From Rallus limicola (taxonomy: Eukaryota; Chordata; Aves; Gruiformes; Rallidae), in contig JAKCOZ010000011.1 in assembly GCA_022605955.1 (NCBI GenBank), positions 3,220,537 to 3,284,536 of the forward strand: DNA of 64,000 bases, in the 5' to 3' direction. Position 1 is the stretch's first letter. The number at the start of each line of letters is the position of its first letter. The position numbers were made by a program, and so were the translations under genes. Below are positions 12,148 to 23,984 of this stretch, piece after piece. The notes under the pieces were generated by a model. That model was given only the letters and a program-made list of their open reading frames with translations, had not been told where the DNA came from and did not search any database.

Positions 12148-12668
12148 GTCAGGCCCCACCTGGAGTGTTGTGTCCAGTTATGGGCTCCCTGGGATAAAAA
12201 AGCCAGGGATCTCCTGGAGAGAGTCCAGAGGAGGCTACAGAGATGATGAAAGTCCTGGAGCATCTCCCCTGTGAGGAAAGGCTGAGGGAGCTGGGGCTGT
12301 TCAGCCTGGAGAGAAGCAGCCTGAGAGGGGATCTGATCAATGGGGATCAATATCTGAAGGGTGGGACACAGGGGAAATGGGCAGCCTCTTCTCAGTGTCT
12401 GTGGGGACAGGACAAGGGGTGATGGCCGCAAGTTGGAGCCCAGGGAGTTCCACACCAACATGGGGAAGAACTTCTTCCCAGTGAGGGTGAGGGAGCCCTG
12501 GGACAGGCTGCCCAGGGGGGTGTGGAGTCTCCTTCTCTGGAGAGATTCCAGCCCCGTCTGGACACCGACCTGTGTGCCCTGTCCTAGGGACCCTGCTTTG
12601 GCAGGGGGTTGGACCCAATGATCTCTGGAGGTCCCTTCCAACCCCCTACGATCCCGTGATTCTGTGAC
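12148..12668 (+). mobile_element. CR1 fragment, type B
   Basis: Plus-strand copy from the RT thumb ('tcaggccccacctggagtgttg') through 'ggagctggggctgttcagcc' and 'gggagccctgggacaggctg' to the tail 'gatcccgtgattctgtgac'. It lies 86 bases downstream of, and in the same orientation as, a different CR1 type. Confidence 0.95.
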
Positions 12669-13062
12669 ATCACATGAAACACAGGATCCCTTCCAACACC
12701 CCACTAACAGAAAACAATCGCAACGTTTATTTCTACACCACCATCTGCAGGAAAGGCTGGAAACCAATGCCTGCATGAGGTGCCTCTCTGCGCTTCACAC
12801 CCACGGCGCACGTCAGCCCATGCACTTTAACATTTCCCAGCTTTTTAATATTTATTACCTCTGCTGCTTTGTATTACTCATCAGCTATTCCTGGCCAGAG
12901 GAAATGTACCGGCGGGTTCTGAAGCGTGTACGTACTCTGTTCTTTAAGGGGGCTGTAAGTACAACAGCAGCCTTGCAAACACGCACGCTGCATTTGGGCA
13001 TCGCTGTCTTCTGGGGCTTTTGTGGCACTGGGTAGGAGAGACTCAAACAAGCCCAACTGTGC
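12669..13062. other. Unassigned unique sequence
   Basis: No feature recognised. Confidence 0.5.
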
Positions 13063-13141
13063 CATAGAATCACAGAATGACAAGGTTGGAAAAGACCTTT
13101 AAGACCATCAAGTCCAGCCATTTCTGACCTAAGCTGAACCA
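13063..13141 (-). mobile_element. Short CR1 3' end, type A (left arm of an inverted pair)
   Basis: CATAGAATCACAGAATGACA, then 'aaggttggaaaagaccttt' and 'gacctaagctgaacc'. About 79 bases are retained; its 5' boundary abuts the next CR1, which points the other way. Confidence 0.88.
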
Positions 13142-13404
13142 GCTGAAGAAGGGAAGGGTTAGATGAGGTATTGGGGGGAAGTTCTTTGCAGAGAGAGTGG
13201 TGAGGGGCTGGAACAGGCTGCCCAGAGCGGTGGTGGATGCCTCATCACTGGGGGTGTTCAAGGCCAGGTTGGATGGGGCCCTGGGCAACCTTGTGTAGCT
13301 CCAGGCCTGGAGGTTGGTGTCCCTGCCTGTGGCAGGGGGTTAGAACTCTGTGATCCTTGGGGTCCCTTCCAACCCAGACCAGTCTATGATTCTACAATTC
13401 TATG
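13142..13404 (+). mobile_element. CR1 fragment, type C (right arm of an inverted pair)
   Basis: Plus-strand copy: 'gaagggaagggttagatgagg', 'tggaacaggctgcccagagc', 'gtccctgcctgtggcagggg', with tail 'ctatgattctacaattctatg'. It starts directly where the minus-strand copy stops. Confidence 0.93.
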
Positions 13405-14149
13405 CTATCCAAAAAGCCACTGCCCTCACAGTGGCTTTTCAAAGGCCACAAGGATGCTGTAAGCCATCGAGAGAGGCGATGCAGCACTTCTGGAAGGTGT
13501 AAGAGCCTTTACCTCAGTGTGTTCATGCTGACCCCTGCAGAAACACCGCTTTCCCCCTCCCAAAGTTCACATGAGCATCCTTCCCCACTTTGCTCACAGT
13601 TATCTCTGCACACTTGCAGGGTTTCTTCCAGCTGCCAGGGGCTTGGGGGCTCCCAGTAAGGATGTGACACAACAAACCAAGTCAAGCTCTGCAGGAGCCT
13701 ATGGGTGGCTGCCCTTGCAGCTGTTTCATTTAATAGATAACTCCTAATTAAGACTGACGAAGAAGAACACTTTAGTGGTCATGTTCAGGAGAAGAAATAG
13801 CCCAGGTACAGTATTACTTTTCTATTTTCCTCTTCTCATAGCAATGTAAAAGGAGCTTTTTGCTTGGTGCTTAATAGAAGTGAAGCCACCTGACCAGGTC
13901 CTCGCTCCAGCACCCTCAGGGTACAGCTGGGTCTCCCCATGCTGACGGACAGTTGATCCAAGTGACACAGATGTGGTCGCAGGAGTTTCCTACCAGTGCA
14001 CAGCATCTGGGCTGCGAGCTCTGGGACCCTGCAGTCCAGCCCAAGGGACTGATGGTCATGCACAGTTAGGTGCAGACATAGAGGCAGGAAGGTTAAGTGA
14101 CTGACCCCAAGCTAGGGGAGGAATCAGTGGGGGAGGTGTGGTACTTTTT
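13405..14149. other. Unassigned unique sequence
   Basis: No repeat, RNA or exon recognised. Confidence 0.5.
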
Positions 14150-15087
14150 GGATAGGATTGGATAGGATAGGATGGGATGGGACAAGATTGGATAGGATGG
14201 GATGGGATAGGATAGGATAGGATGGGATGGGACAGGATGGAATAGGATGGGATAGGATGGGATGGGATGGGATAGGATAGGATGGAATAGGATAGGATAG
14301 GATAGGATAGGATAGGATGGGATGGGATAGGATAGGATTGGACAGGATGGAATAGGATAGGATGGGATGGGATGGGATGGGATGGGATGGACAGGATGAA
14401 ATAGGATAGGATGGGATAGGATAGGATAGGATAGGATAGGATAGGACGGGACAGGATGGGATTGGATAGGATAAGATGGGATGGGATGGGACAGAATGGA
14501 ACAGGACAGGACAGAATAGGATAGGATGGGATAGGATAGGATAGGATAGGATGGGATAGGATAGGATAGGATAGGATAGGACGGGACAGGATGGGATTGG
14601 ATAGGATAAAATGGGATGGGATGGGACAGAATGGAACAGGACAGGACAGAATAGGATAGGATGGGATAGGATAGGATAGGATAAGATAGGATGGGATAGG
14701 ATAGGATGGCATAGGATGGGATGGGATGGGACAGGATGGACTAGGATAGGATAGGATAGGATGGGATGGGATGGGATGGAACAGGACAGGATGGAACAGG
14801 ATAGGATAGGATAGGATAGGATAGGACAGGACAGGACAGGATAGGACAGGATAGGATAGGACGGGACAGGATGGAAAAGGATAGGATAGGATAGGATAGG
14901 ATAGGATAGGATAGGATAGGATAGGATAGAATGGGACAGGACGGGACACGATGGAACAGGATGGGATAGGATAGGATAGGATAGGATAGGACAGGATGGA
15001 ACAGCATGGCATGGCATCGCACAGCATGCCACAGAATAGAATGGGAATGGGAATGGAATGGGATCAGATGGGATGGGATGGGACAGG
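14150..15087. repeat. Pentanucleotide array (GGATA/GGATG/GGACA)n, ~0.94 kb
   Basis: About 185 five-base units with GGATA and GGATG dominant; GGACA, GAATA and GGATT are interspersed. The units are not randomly mixed: a block of 27 units (135 bases) starting at 14446 repeats at 14581 with the same rare variants in the same order. Five GGG tracts spaced by AT occur at 14364-14386, a G-quadruplex-type motif. The minus strand lacks stop codons because TATCC units read as a Tyr-Pro-Ile-Leu-Ser-like peptide in every frame, giving meaningless frames of 302 and 323 codons. Confidence 0.97.
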
Positions 15088-15137
15088 ACAGTTGGAAGGG
15101 ACCTACAATGATCATCTAGCCCAACTGCCAGTTCAGG
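15088..15137 (-). mobile_element. CR1 3' terminus next to the pentamer array
   Basis: 'cagttggaagggacctacaa', 'gatcatctagcccaactgcc' match the 3' end of an older CR1 family. Its tail side points into the pentamer array, so the array probably grew out of the CR1 terminal repeat or its A/G-rich junction. Confidence 0.75.
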
Positions 15138-15962
15138 AGGTGCTTGCCTCCCTCTGCCTGCTGCACAGGCCCTTTGTCTCCCTTTGGAAGCCCAAGGCGT
15201 GGGCCTAACACCACAGAAAAGAAAGCTTTTCTGGTTTACACACGTCCTTTCAACCTCCTGCTACTCCAAACGCTTCCCCAGCCCAAGCAAATGCTTCTTG
15301 CATGCCTGACACAGCCAAAGCAGCTGCCCTGCACTGCGTGGAGGATGTTTGCATTAACATTGACTATTGTAAATGCCCAGACAAGACGTATCCCAGAAGC
15401 ACCAATAAACTGCTGAACACATTGATCTCAACGTGACTCAGGAGCCACCACTGAATAATCTCTTTAGGCACCTTCCTCTGGCTGAGCCCAGGCAGGGTTT
15501 CTGCTCTCATCAGCAAAGAGGTACAGGTCTCTTCCATCTTGCACTTCTCCAGGGCAAGGCCAGCTTAAATGACACGTGGGGGCTATTGATTTCTGGAATG
15601 AATGGATGGATTTTCCCCTTCTGCGCTCGCATCCCCCCTCCCTCTCCAGTGGAATAATTCAGCTCCTCTGTCATTTACTGCCCAAATGCCTCTCTGAAGT
15701 GCAAACATGCAACTCTTCCCTGCTGTCATGGCATGCTGCCTCCAAAGCCCTGGCCTCGGCTCCTCTGTCTTCTGCCTTCTCTTATCTTGCTGGGTGTTGC
15801 CTCCTGGAGGGATGATTTAACCTCATGCAGTGAGGCAAGGATCTCAGGTAATGGAGAACATGGAAATTTGCCTCCCAAGAAGGAAGGTGTGGGACTAGAG
15901 CAGTTGGGTAACCTCAAGCTGTGTGCAAAATGCTGCAGAAAGGTGGTGAAACTGCCTCTTGG
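15138..15962. other. Unassigned unique sequence
   Basis: No repeat or exon recognised. Pyrimidine-AG tracts near 15553 and 15650 look like splice acceptors, but they are not followed by a convincing exon and donor. Confidence 0.45.
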
Positions 15963-16166
15963 GATCACAGAATGTCAGGAGTTGGAAGGGACCTTGGATC
16001 ATCTAATCCAACCCCCCTGCCAGAGCAGCATCACCCAGACTAAATCCCACAGGAACACATCCAGGTGGGTTTGAATGTCTCCAGAGAAGGAGACTCCACA
16101 GCCTCTCTGGGCAGCCTGGCCCAGGGCTCCCTCACCCTCACAGGGAAAAAGTTCCTCCTTATATTG
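15963..16166 (-). mobile_element. CR1 fragment, type F (left arm of an inverted pair)
   Basis: GATCACAGAATGTCAGGAGT, then 'catcacccagactaaatccc' and 'ggagactccacagcctctctgg'. It stops at 'gttcctccttata'. Confidence 0.9.
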
Positions 16167-16217
16167 GATGGGTCTGGAAGCGTTTATGGATGGGTCTGGA
16201 AGAGTTTCCCACACTCT
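16167..16217. repeat. Short tandem duplication between two CR1 arms
   Basis: The motif 'ggatgggtctggaag(c/a)gttt' occurs twice in a row (period about 23). This small spacer separates the two oppositely oriented CR1 fragments. Confidence 0.7.
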
Positions 16218-16330
16218 AGGGATGTGGTTTTTGAGGAGCTGATGGAAATCAGCTGTAGAGGACAGGAATGGTTGGACTCAATGATCTTAAAGGCCTTTTC
16301 CAACCTTGTGATTCTGGGATTCTGTGAAAT
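16218..16330 (+). mobile_element. CR1 3' end (right arm of an inverted pair)
   Basis: 'gggatgtggtttttgaggag', 'ggttggactcaatgatctta', 'aaggccttttccaacc', with tail 'gattctgggattctgtg'. Confidence 0.88.
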
Positions 16331-17258
16331 ACAGATGAGGATTTTTTGGGTGAAGTGAAAAAACCTGGTGCATACTAGGGTCAGCTAAGAAGCAAAAAGA
16401 TGCTGTCTTTTGGCTACAAAGAGTCTCAGTGCTAGCCCAAAATATCCTTTCTCACTGCCTCCCCATTCCCCTTCATAGGTTACCCTCTTCTACCACCTGC
16501 TTCTCCCCAGCCAGGGCTCCATAGCTTATCTGAAGTGCTGCAGCCAGTTTCCTGCTTTTGAGACCCCACACTTCACATCTTCCCACGTTCAAGTGACCTG
16601 TCCTCCCTGCAACCAGCTGCCCAGCTGCTGTTGGCCATGGCTTAGGGGCATTGCTCTGTAGCTTAGGGATGCACCAGCTACCTGTGCACATGTTCAAACA
16701 CGCCAGACACAGTCTGGCACCATTAGCCCTCCTGCCCTGCCCTTCACTGGACTTAGGATCTCAAACATCATGGGACACAGCATTTGTCACCTCCTACATT
16801 TGGAGAGGAGATGTTGGAGACCTGCCATTAGCAACCAGCTTGAACAAGCTCTGCCCACAAAAGTGAGATGGCAGAGCTCAGTGTCCCACCTGCCATCTCA
16901 GGGAGCTGGGATTTGACATAATCCCTCCATTACAAACTCTAAACCCGACTCAGGTTGCCCTTTGCCTCTAAATTTATGCCCTGACTGGTTAAAAACATGG
17001 ACCTGACTCTATGCATCTCATTCCAGTGTGTCAACCTTTCAAATCCTAGTCTAAAACTTCACCATCTGAGTCCTTTAAGCAGGCAGACACAGGAGAGACC
17101 ATCCAGCACCAGTGGCAGGTTTGAGCCACTAAAAGATTCCTAATTTCCTCTTCCATCATCCCGTGCCTCCAACACACCATCCTGAGATCCTCAGCACTCA
17201 ACACCTCACTAAGAACAGTTCCTGTGCCCTCTTCTGCCACCCCAGAGAGCGCCCAAGG
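16331..17258. other. Unassigned unique sequence
   Basis: No repeat or exon recognised. Confidence 0.5.
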
Positions 17259-17338
17259 GGGTTCAAAGCTCTTCTTGTGGCTTCAAACCCCATCTTGTGG
17301 GTTCAAATCTCTCTTCCTGGGTTCAGATCCCTTCTTTG
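17259..17338 (+). repeat. Four tandem 20-bp units containing GGTTCAAA-type motifs
   Basis: Units lie at 17259-17278, 17279-17298, 17299-17318 and 17319-17338, each GG(G/C)TTCA(A/G)A followed by a pyrimidine-rich half. Units 1 and 3 contain GTTCAAANC, which fits the RNA polymerase III B-box core GWTCRANNC; units 2 and 4 deviate by one base. No A-box or Pol III transcript unit is evident, so the resemblance may be incidental. Confidence 0.8.
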
Positions 17339-20271
17339 CTAGGTGTGAAGGAAGGGCTTGACCTTGGCCATCGAAAATCACAGGCAAACCTGTTAACTAC
17401 CCTGAGCCAAGTGAAGAAACAAAGCTCTCAGATTCTTTTGTTGGGGCTGCTGTGCAGGATATCTAACACTCATCTCCTGAGACATGGCAGAGTGTCAGGA
17501 AGACTCTTGTCTCCTAGCTCGAAGGGTGGACTGGAGAGGAAGAAGCCAAGGTTCAATTCCCTGCAGCCAGAAATGCTTCCTCAGCTGCATGGGGTGGCTG
17601 GGTGCCAGGGGCTAGGTTACAAACATGGTCTCATGTGGACACCTTGTTGGAAAGAGGATCCTTCAGGCTTGATTTATCTCCAGGCTACGGAGGGAACTCA
17701 GCCTTCAGCTCCTACCCCCCAGCCTGCATGCCTTGCCTCCTTAGCTGAAAGCAGGACACCAATCCTACACCTTCTAAGGTAGCTTTGGGAATGAATTCCT
17801 TTCCCCCTGCTTTCCCCACACAACCTTTCTCTCTGGGTTGTAAAGAGTATCTTGTGTTAAATGCTTCCCCAAGCTTTTGGGTGGCCCTAGACACCGTAGG
17901 GGGTTGCTCCAGCTGTTTGCAGATTTTTGATGAAGCTCTAAGTTCATCATTTTCTGGAGCTACAGAAGCACACCCAAGTCTCTTTGAGCAGTATTTCCTT
18001 TTTCACTTCAGCTGTCCAGAAGTGGGAAAGCTAATCTAGACCCAGGTTCCATCTTTCATCAATGGAGAGAAAGGGAGACAGATTTCCAGAAAGCATTCAT
18101 CCCATCCCAAGATAAGTGTCTACACCACCTCCTACAGATTTCCTGCCTCCTTTCCCTGACTAGAGAAGGGTCCAGCTGACTAGCTGAGATCTCATGGCTG
18201 ATACTAGATGTCTCTCATCTCCTTGGCATCACTTTCCTATCAGATGCTTCTTACCTCCCTGGCATCGTTTTGATATGTCAGTTTGAGGACTCACTTGCAC
18301 TGGATGCATACACTTCCCCATGGAAAAGAACTGGAGGACAGGGAGACTAGAGTAGTACCAGGGAACATGCTAAGAGGTAGGAAAGGATTTTTCCTATAGC
18401 AAGTAAAGTTCACACTAGAATTGAATGTATTCCCATCTGACAGCTGGAGTAGGAGCTCCCAGAGCCAGCTGGGATATTTTTGGTTCCAGTCATCTCTTAA
18501 CTTGGCCTTCTTTTTCTTTGTTGAGCAAATATACAGCCTTGGGAAGATGACATATGCCATGAATAGCTCTTGTCTAGAACAGACTGTCCCCTATATCCTT
18601 CCCCACCCACAGCAGCTATCTTGCCTTTCAGTGAAAGTCCCCATGGAGGACAATCCCATGCATAATCTCTCAACTGGCTTCTCCATGGCATCCCTGAAGA
18701 AGCTGGAGACAGGGGCAAGGCTCATAGGCTTTTGAGACTGTTTCAGAAGGTATCAAAGATACATATGAACTGCTGGCAGGTAGGATACAAGGCATGCAGA
18801 AAACCTGTGCCCTTCTGGACCCACAGCTGGGGCTGCACTGGGACACCCACAACATCTTGAATGGTTTGGACAACTGCACAATGTTCCTGGGTCTCAACCC
18901 AGAGGGGGAATCTACAACGACAGGCTACCAAGCCAGGCAGGTCAACTCTACCCTGCCACCAAAAAGAACAAAGTCTCTCCTCCTCCTCATGCTGCCAGTT
19001 TCTCCATCTACACATGGCCCTTGGGGAACCACCCAGTTTGTTCACCCCATGCCTGGAGATCTTGCCCTTCCCCAGTCCCTGCTGCCCACTGCATGCTGAA
19101 AGAATCCCTTGCTGTGAGACCCAGAGCATAGTCTGCACACACCTGCAAGCCACAACTGCCCTCTTATTGGGACTCTCAGTCCTCCAGTCACACCAGCTGT
19201 CACCCTTTGACAACGATGTCACCATTCAGTGCTCAGAAAAGAGAAGCAGCATATAAAGGAGCTTTGGGAGCTCACTTGGTAGGTCTGTAGGCAGTAGAGA
19301 GGGTTACCTGGTCAGAATACATCTCTCTGAACAACTCTGTTTATTAAGGCAGCAAACAAGAGGCTGGGAAGTGTGAGGGAGCAGGACAGCAGTCAACACA
19401 GAAGAGCCAACACACCATCTACAGCGCCTTAGCTCCAGTGTTGCATCACCCCTATGAGCAAGTGCAACCCCTTTTCTTTTAGGACCAGCATTCCATTCTG
19501 CAGGAAGCCAAATCTAATTCATGATGCTTACTCCCCACTGGTTCTTCATCTCTTGCACCCCCTCAACCCAGCATTAAAAACAGATCCCCTTTTCCTCTCC
19601 CATTCAGCCAGCCCTTCTGACTCCTATTTTAGGCATGTTTTATTCAAGCAGTGGGTAAAGCAACTTGTCCCTGGCTGCTACACAAGGTTGAGAGACCTAG
19701 GCACAGAACCCAGGAGTCCTGGCTCCCAGGTATCACTGTTATTTCTATTACAGGGATGTTAAAAGGCTTCTGCTGAGATTAGAGTCTGATTGTACCGAGC
19801 CTGGTGCATCCACATCGCAAGAGACAGTTCTTGCCCTAAAGGATTTTCAATCTAAACTGACAAGGACAGAAACACAGCAAAGGAAAGGATGTGTTATTAA
19901 CAGCAGGGGACCGAGGCACCGAGAGATGCAATAAGTCGCCTGCGGTCACAGAAGGAGCTTGTGGAAGAGCCAAAACCTGACCCTTGATTTCCCACCAACG
20001 CTGCCTTGTCTCAGCTGTCAGGGAAGGTGCACGCCAAGAACCTGGTTGAGTCAAGAGCTTTGCTGATGGTTCAGGTAAGGGAAGACCGCTGCCAAAAATC
20101 ACAGCCCAGCACAAAGGCATTCTTGCTTCTGACCCATCCTTACTTGTGCATGGTCAGGGCAGAGGAGAAAAGCCCCCTCTGATACCACCACCCATGGTGG
20201 GCTCCCACTGGCTTCTTCTGAGAGCCCCTTGTATGCTTGCAGAGATGGTGAGCAGCCTGGCCCTATACATT
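17339..20271. other. 2.9-kb unique stretch
   Basis: CR1-free. Overlapping open frames of up to 161 codons (17297-17782, +) and 160 codons (18743-19225, -) lack recognisable domains. Nothing else is supported. Confidence 0.45.
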
Positions 20272-20947
20272 TTCTGTGGAGAAGGACCTGGGGGTCCTGG
20301 TGGATGACAGGTTGGCCATGAGCCAGCAGTGTGTCCTGGGGGCTGAGAGAGACAATGGGATCCTGGGGGGGCATCAGGAGGAGTGTGGGCAGCAGGTCAA
20401 AGGAGGGGATCCTCCCCCCCTGCTCTGCCCTGCTCAGGCCCCACCTGGAGTGTTGTGTCCAGGTCTGGGCTCCCTGGGATAAAAAAGCCAGGGATCTCCT
20501 GGAGAGAGTCCAGAGGAGGCTATAGAGATGCTGAAAGGCCTGGAGCATCTTCCCTGTGAGGAAAGGCTGAGGGAGCTGGGGCTGTTCAGCCTGGAGAAAA
20601 GAAGACTAAGGGGGGACCTTATTAATGGTTATAAATATCTTAAGTATGGGACGCAGGGGGAAATGGCCAGCCCCTTCTCAGTGTCTGTGGGGACAGGACA
20701 AGGGGCAATGGCTGCAACTTGGAGCAGAGGGAGTTCCACACCAACCTGGGGAGGAACTTCTTCCCAGTGAGGCTGAGGGAGCCCTGGGACAGGCTGCCCA
20801 GGGGGGTGTGGAGTCTCCTTCTCTGGAGAGATTCCAGCCCCGTCTGGACACTTCCCTGTGTGCCCTGTCCTAGGGACCCTGCTTTGGCAGGGGGTTGGAT
20901 TCGATGATCTCTGGAGGTCCCTTCCAACCCCTGTGATTCTGTGATTC
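20272..20947 (+). mobile_element. CR1 fragment, type B
   Basis: Plus-strand copy starting at 'gtggagaaggacctgggggt' and covering the polyprotein region with 'gccatgagccagcagtgtgt', the thumb and C-terminus, to the tail 'cccctgtgattctgtgattc'. About 0.68 kb. The minus-strand frames of up to 149 codons are antisense to this element. Confidence 0.96.
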
Positions 20948-21951
20948 ATTTGCTTCCTGCATCATTCATCCTGTCACCCAGACAGGTTCCCTTCAAGCCC
21001 TGATGGAGGGGTCAGCACTGAGGCTGCTAAACCACTCTACAGACTGGCAAGAAAGGAAGGTGAGGCTGCAATCTGCATTTCCTTAGAGGACACCTGCCTG
21101 AAAGAGTGACCCTGAGCCAGCTGGCTGTGCTGGGCACAGCACCACATCAAGACTTGTCGATCACTTGAGTCTTGTCAGGATGTCTCAATGCCTGATGAAG
21201 TTGTCCCAGCTGCCTGTGCTCACAGACCCTACAACACTACAAGTCTACAAGTCTGTGAGAAAGCACATGAGGAAAAACAGATTTACTCTGTCTGCTTAAG
21301 CTGGTACATTTAGTTTTTGAGATTTGGGCTCTGACATCAGTTCCTTTTCCATCAGCATACCAAAGCTCCTTGACTCTCAGGGATGGTTTGAACCACAGAA
21401 GTGATGCAAAGATGATTGATATTAGCCAGTGAAACCTCCACACCTGGAAAATTTAAGATTAGGTATGGAAGGATTTTATTTCAGCTGATAAACACCAGTA
21501 AATTTATGGTTTTGCCTTGTCACATAGAACCCTGTGTCTCATTCAGCTGCTCATTGTACCTCTGATCAGTTTTGGACTCAAAGTGACCCAAACTTTCTAA
21601 CCATCCAGAAATTGTGATGGTCAGTCAGATCTGCAGGGCAAGGAAGAAGCACAGTGGGCTTAAGGTTAGGACTCTTCAGAAGTGACAAACACAAATAAAA
21701 TGGCAACAAAAAAAAAAGCAAAATAGTGGGTTTAGCAGTTCAGGTTGGATTATTGAACAAAAATAAATGTCAACTCCTACTGAGACAACTCAGATTTTTC
21801 AATTGTTGAGTGATGCTGCATAAGAAGGGAAACAGAGAAGTAGGTAGGACTGTATCTGCACACCCCATGGCTACATCCCAGCATCCCTGGACCATAGTAG
21901 ACATCTTGTGGTCATTGCACTGTTTTTTATTATAGAGCTGTAATCATCTTT
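20948..21951. other. Unassigned unique sequence
   Basis: AT-richer unique DNA; no feature recognised. Confidence 0.5.
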
Positions 21952-22305
21952 CCTTGAGAAAAGAAGCCTGAGAGGGGATCTGATCAATGGGGATCAATAG
22001 CTGAAGGGTGGGACACAGGGGAAATGGGCAGCCTCTTCTCAGTGTCTGTGGGGACAGGACAAGGGGTGATGGCCTCAAGTTGGAGCACAGGGAGTTCCCC
22101 CCCAATGTGGGGAAGAACTTCTTCCCAGTGAGGGTGAGGGAGCCCTGGGCCAGGCTGCCCAGGGGGGTGTGGAGTCTCCTTCTCTGGAGAGATTCCAGCC
22201 CCGTCTGGACACCGACCTGTGTGCCCTGTCCTAGGGACCCTGCTTTGGCAGGGGGTTGGACTCTGGAGGTCCCTTCCAACCCCTATGACTCTGTGACTCT
22301 GTGAT
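21952..22305 (+). mobile_element. CR1 fragment, type B
   Basis: Plus-strand copy from 'gagaaaagaagcctgagagg' to the tail 'tatgactctgtgactctgtg'. It is very similar to the copies at 12.1, 25.7 and 61.1 kb, with 'gagttccccccc' replacing 'gagttccacacc' as at 25.7 kb. There is a small deletion before the terminal block ('ggactctggaggtccc'). Confidence 0.95.
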
Positions 22306-23622
22306 CAGGGGTCTAGCCCTAAGACAAGGATGCCTCTAATCTTTATAATCAGGGTAATTTACCCATGATCTTACGCAACGAAGCCCGTATTTCTGAGATC
22401 ACCCTGCCTCCATCGGGTGAGAGCTTCATCCTGTCGTGTAGCTCCTTTCCTTCCCTTGCTGCCCTAGAATCCACACTAGATTAGAAATGGTTATGATGCC
22501 AACAAACAGCTTACTGCTGTGGGTGCTCTCAACATCTGCACGTAAGCCTTCGGACGCAGCCACGGCGACGGGGGATTCAAATGATCTGTCTCATCTCATC
22601 TCCTCTTTGCAGCAGGAACAAACATCCCCATGAATTATTGGTGTCAAATCACACAGTCCCTGCATGCTCCTGAGTGCAAACAAGCACCTTCCTTACCCTG
22701 TGTTTACTGAGCAGCAGCATTAGGTGAGGAACGAGCAGTTTTAGGGCTCGTGTCATTTATTGGGCCGAGAAGAAGGAATTGGTTTTTACACTGAGCTTTG
22801 TTCCAGTCTCTGGGGCCTCATATAAAGTAATTAACGAAACATATCAGGGTCTTTCTCTTGCCCTCAGGCCAACTGGCAGAATCTGGCTCTACATCCCTGC
22901 TACTGAACCCTCTGAGCCTTCAAACAAGGGTGGGAAGATCCAGAGCGTGCAGGAAATGGGATGAGTAGTGGGGCTCCAGACAACAGAACAGCTACGCTGT
23001 GGCTGCAACCGTGCAGCGTGCTCCCATAAACCAGGAAGGACAGGATGTAATAACGCCTTCTGTCGATTTACTGTAAACATTTAATATTGTCAGTCTCCCA
23101 GGGGAAAGCATCTCTGCCTCTCTGAGCTGAAGCTGGTGTCCCTACAAAGCCTTAGTCTTGCACAGGATCCTGTCCCAGGGTGCTGACAGCCTGCTCACTC
23201 CTAGACAGACCCCTGAAGCAGGGTAAAGCCTTCAGGGCAGGACCTCACATCTCATTATTGTGGCTTTAGGAGGGGGCTTGGCTCCACTTTTCTTCACAAC
23301 ACAGACTCCTTATTTGTGCATCGAGCTCCTGATTCATCTCAGCATCGAAAAACATCACCCTTGCTCACTCAAGCACTTTGTGTTTGGGCTAGAGCCCCTG
23401 TGCTTTGCAATCTGTCCTCATCCCTGTCCCTGGACTTCAGCCACCCTCAGTGAAAGGTAATTTAGGATGCCAGCCTTCATGTGAAAAGTGGTGTTCCTTT
23501 GGGAAGCATCAAACTGAAGGCAGCTGTCCATCACAGAGGCGGTCACAAAGAAGGGGTAACTCCTGCTGTTACACCAACCAAAGTAAGAGATCTTGGCGAT
23601 CATCACTCCACCATCCCCACCA
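22306..23622. other. Unique sequence with conserved-element character
   Basis: No CR1. A polypyrimidine-AG at 22612 followed by a TTAG|GTGAGG donor-like site at 22723/22724 delimits 111 bases without a fully open frame. The interval also has AT-rich motif clusters (for example 'tataaagtaattaacg' near 22825). Function is unknown. Confidence 0.4.
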
Positions 23623-23952
23623 GCATAGAATCACACTCTGTGTGAGGTGGGAAGGGACCTTTAAAGGCCATCTAGTCCAACCCATCTGCAGTGAGCAGGG
23701 ACATCTTCACTAGAGCAGGTCGCTCAGAGCCCCATCCAGCCTGACCTTGAATGTCTCCAGGGATGGGGCTGCCACCACCTCTCTGGGCAACCTGTGCCAG
23801 TGACCGACCACCCTCAGAGGGAAGAACTTTTTCCTTATGTCTAATCTAAAACTGCCCTGCTCCAGTTTAAAACCATCACCCTTCATTGTATCGCTCCAAG
23901 CCCTTACAAACAGCCCTGCCCAGCGTTTGTGTAGATTCTCTTCAGGTACTGG
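23623..23952 (-). mobile_element. CR1 fragment, type E (left arm of an inverted pair)
   Basis: CATAGAATCACACTCTGTGT, the type E marker TTAAAGGCCATCTAGTCC, 'cagtgagcagggacatcttc', 'ctgggcaacctgtgccagtg', ending at 'ctcttcaggtactgg'. Confidence 0.93.
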
Positions 23953-23984
23953 TGCATCATTTCAATAGAAGACAAAGCCTTCCA

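Noticed and set aside
11994..12776. 260-codon minus-strand frame
   Set aside because: Antisense to two plus-strand CR1 fragments. The same antisense frame is seen behind other type B copies.
14056..15032. 302- and 323-codon open frames on the minus strand encoding a Ser-Tyr-Pro-Ile-Leu repeat protein
   Set aside because: Any (TATCC)n array is open in all three frames because 15 bases give five sense codons. There is no start context, signal or non-repeat domain.
15088..15300. Continuation of the CR1 beyond 15137
   Set aside because: After 'gcccaactgccag' the sequence no longer follows CR1 order. I limited the call to the ~50-base terminus.
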